A DNA stretch of 6,437 bases from Reyranella sp. (lineage in GTDB: Bacteria > Pseudomonadota > Alphaproteobacteria > Reyranellales > Reyranellaceae), in assembly GCA_016780605.1 (NCBI GenBank), contig JADHLS010000315.1, positions 1 to 6,437 on the forward strand. The letters are read 5' to 3'. Positions 6,427 to 6,437 of this stretch are shown here, piece after piece. The notes below the pieces were generated by a model. That model was not told the DNA's origin. It saw nothing but the letters and a program-made list of their open reading frames with translations, and made no database searches. Numbering within the stretch: the first letter of the stretch is position 1; each line of letters begins with the position of its first letter. A program made the position numbers and the translations under genes.

Positions 6427-6437
6427 ATGAAGATCGC
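6427..6437 (+). CDS. Start of a following gene (partial, first codons only)
   Basis: An ATG at 6427 begins M-K-I and runs off the window. AGGAG at 6413-6417, overlapping the patatin stop codon, lies 9 nt upstream and is a good Shine-Dalgarno, so the two genes are probably one operon. Three codons cannot identify the product. From memory of similar neighbourhoods, an acetoacetate decarboxylase starting MKI is a possibility, but this is a guess from context only. Confidence 0.5.

Overview
The window is a densely packed, high-GC bacterial segment with no non-coding gap longer than 79 bp. The strong GC bias at third codon positions, frequent GTG starts, and the combination of lasso-peptide-type enzymes with a DUF3734-type patatin point to an alphaproteobacterium, perhaps of the Hyphomicrobiales or Rhodospirillales. 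That placement is inference: there is no rRNA or other marker gene in view.

Minus strand, 2513 down to 1 (left end cut off): three tightly coupled genes form part of a lasso-peptide-type RiPP locus. In transcription order they are an HPr-kinase-like P-loop protein (candidate lasso peptide kinase), a stand-alone transglutaminase-fold leader peptidase (B2 type, no RRE domain), and an asparagine-synthetase-like macrolactam cyclase (C) whose C-terminus lies beyond position 1. All three use GTG starts. The first two overlap by 4 nt. The second and third are separated by only a TGA and one codon, in the same reading frame. No precursor peptide (A), RRE/PqqD-like protein (B1) or ABC exporter (D) could be found in the window; they may lie beyond position 1.

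Plus strand, 2593 to 5193: a divergent operon of three genes begins 79 bp from the kinase gene. It encodes a PhyH-family Fe(II)/2-oxoglutarate dioxygenase, a second and unrelated-looking prolyl-4-hydroxylase-type 2OG-Fe(II) oxygenase (11-bp overlap), and a NodB-type polysaccharide deacetylase with an unrecognised N-terminal region (5-nt gap). The shared intergenic region suggests joint control with the RiPP genes. The oxygenases are therefore candidate tailoring enzymes for a phosphorylated, hydroxylated lasso-like peptide, although a surface-glycan role is a live alternative.

Plus strand, 5266 to the right end: a patatin-like phospholipase and the first codons of a following gene. These look like ordinary chromosomal genes, perhaps lipid or polyhydroxyalkanoate metabolism, and mark the probable right-hand edge of the accessory cluster.
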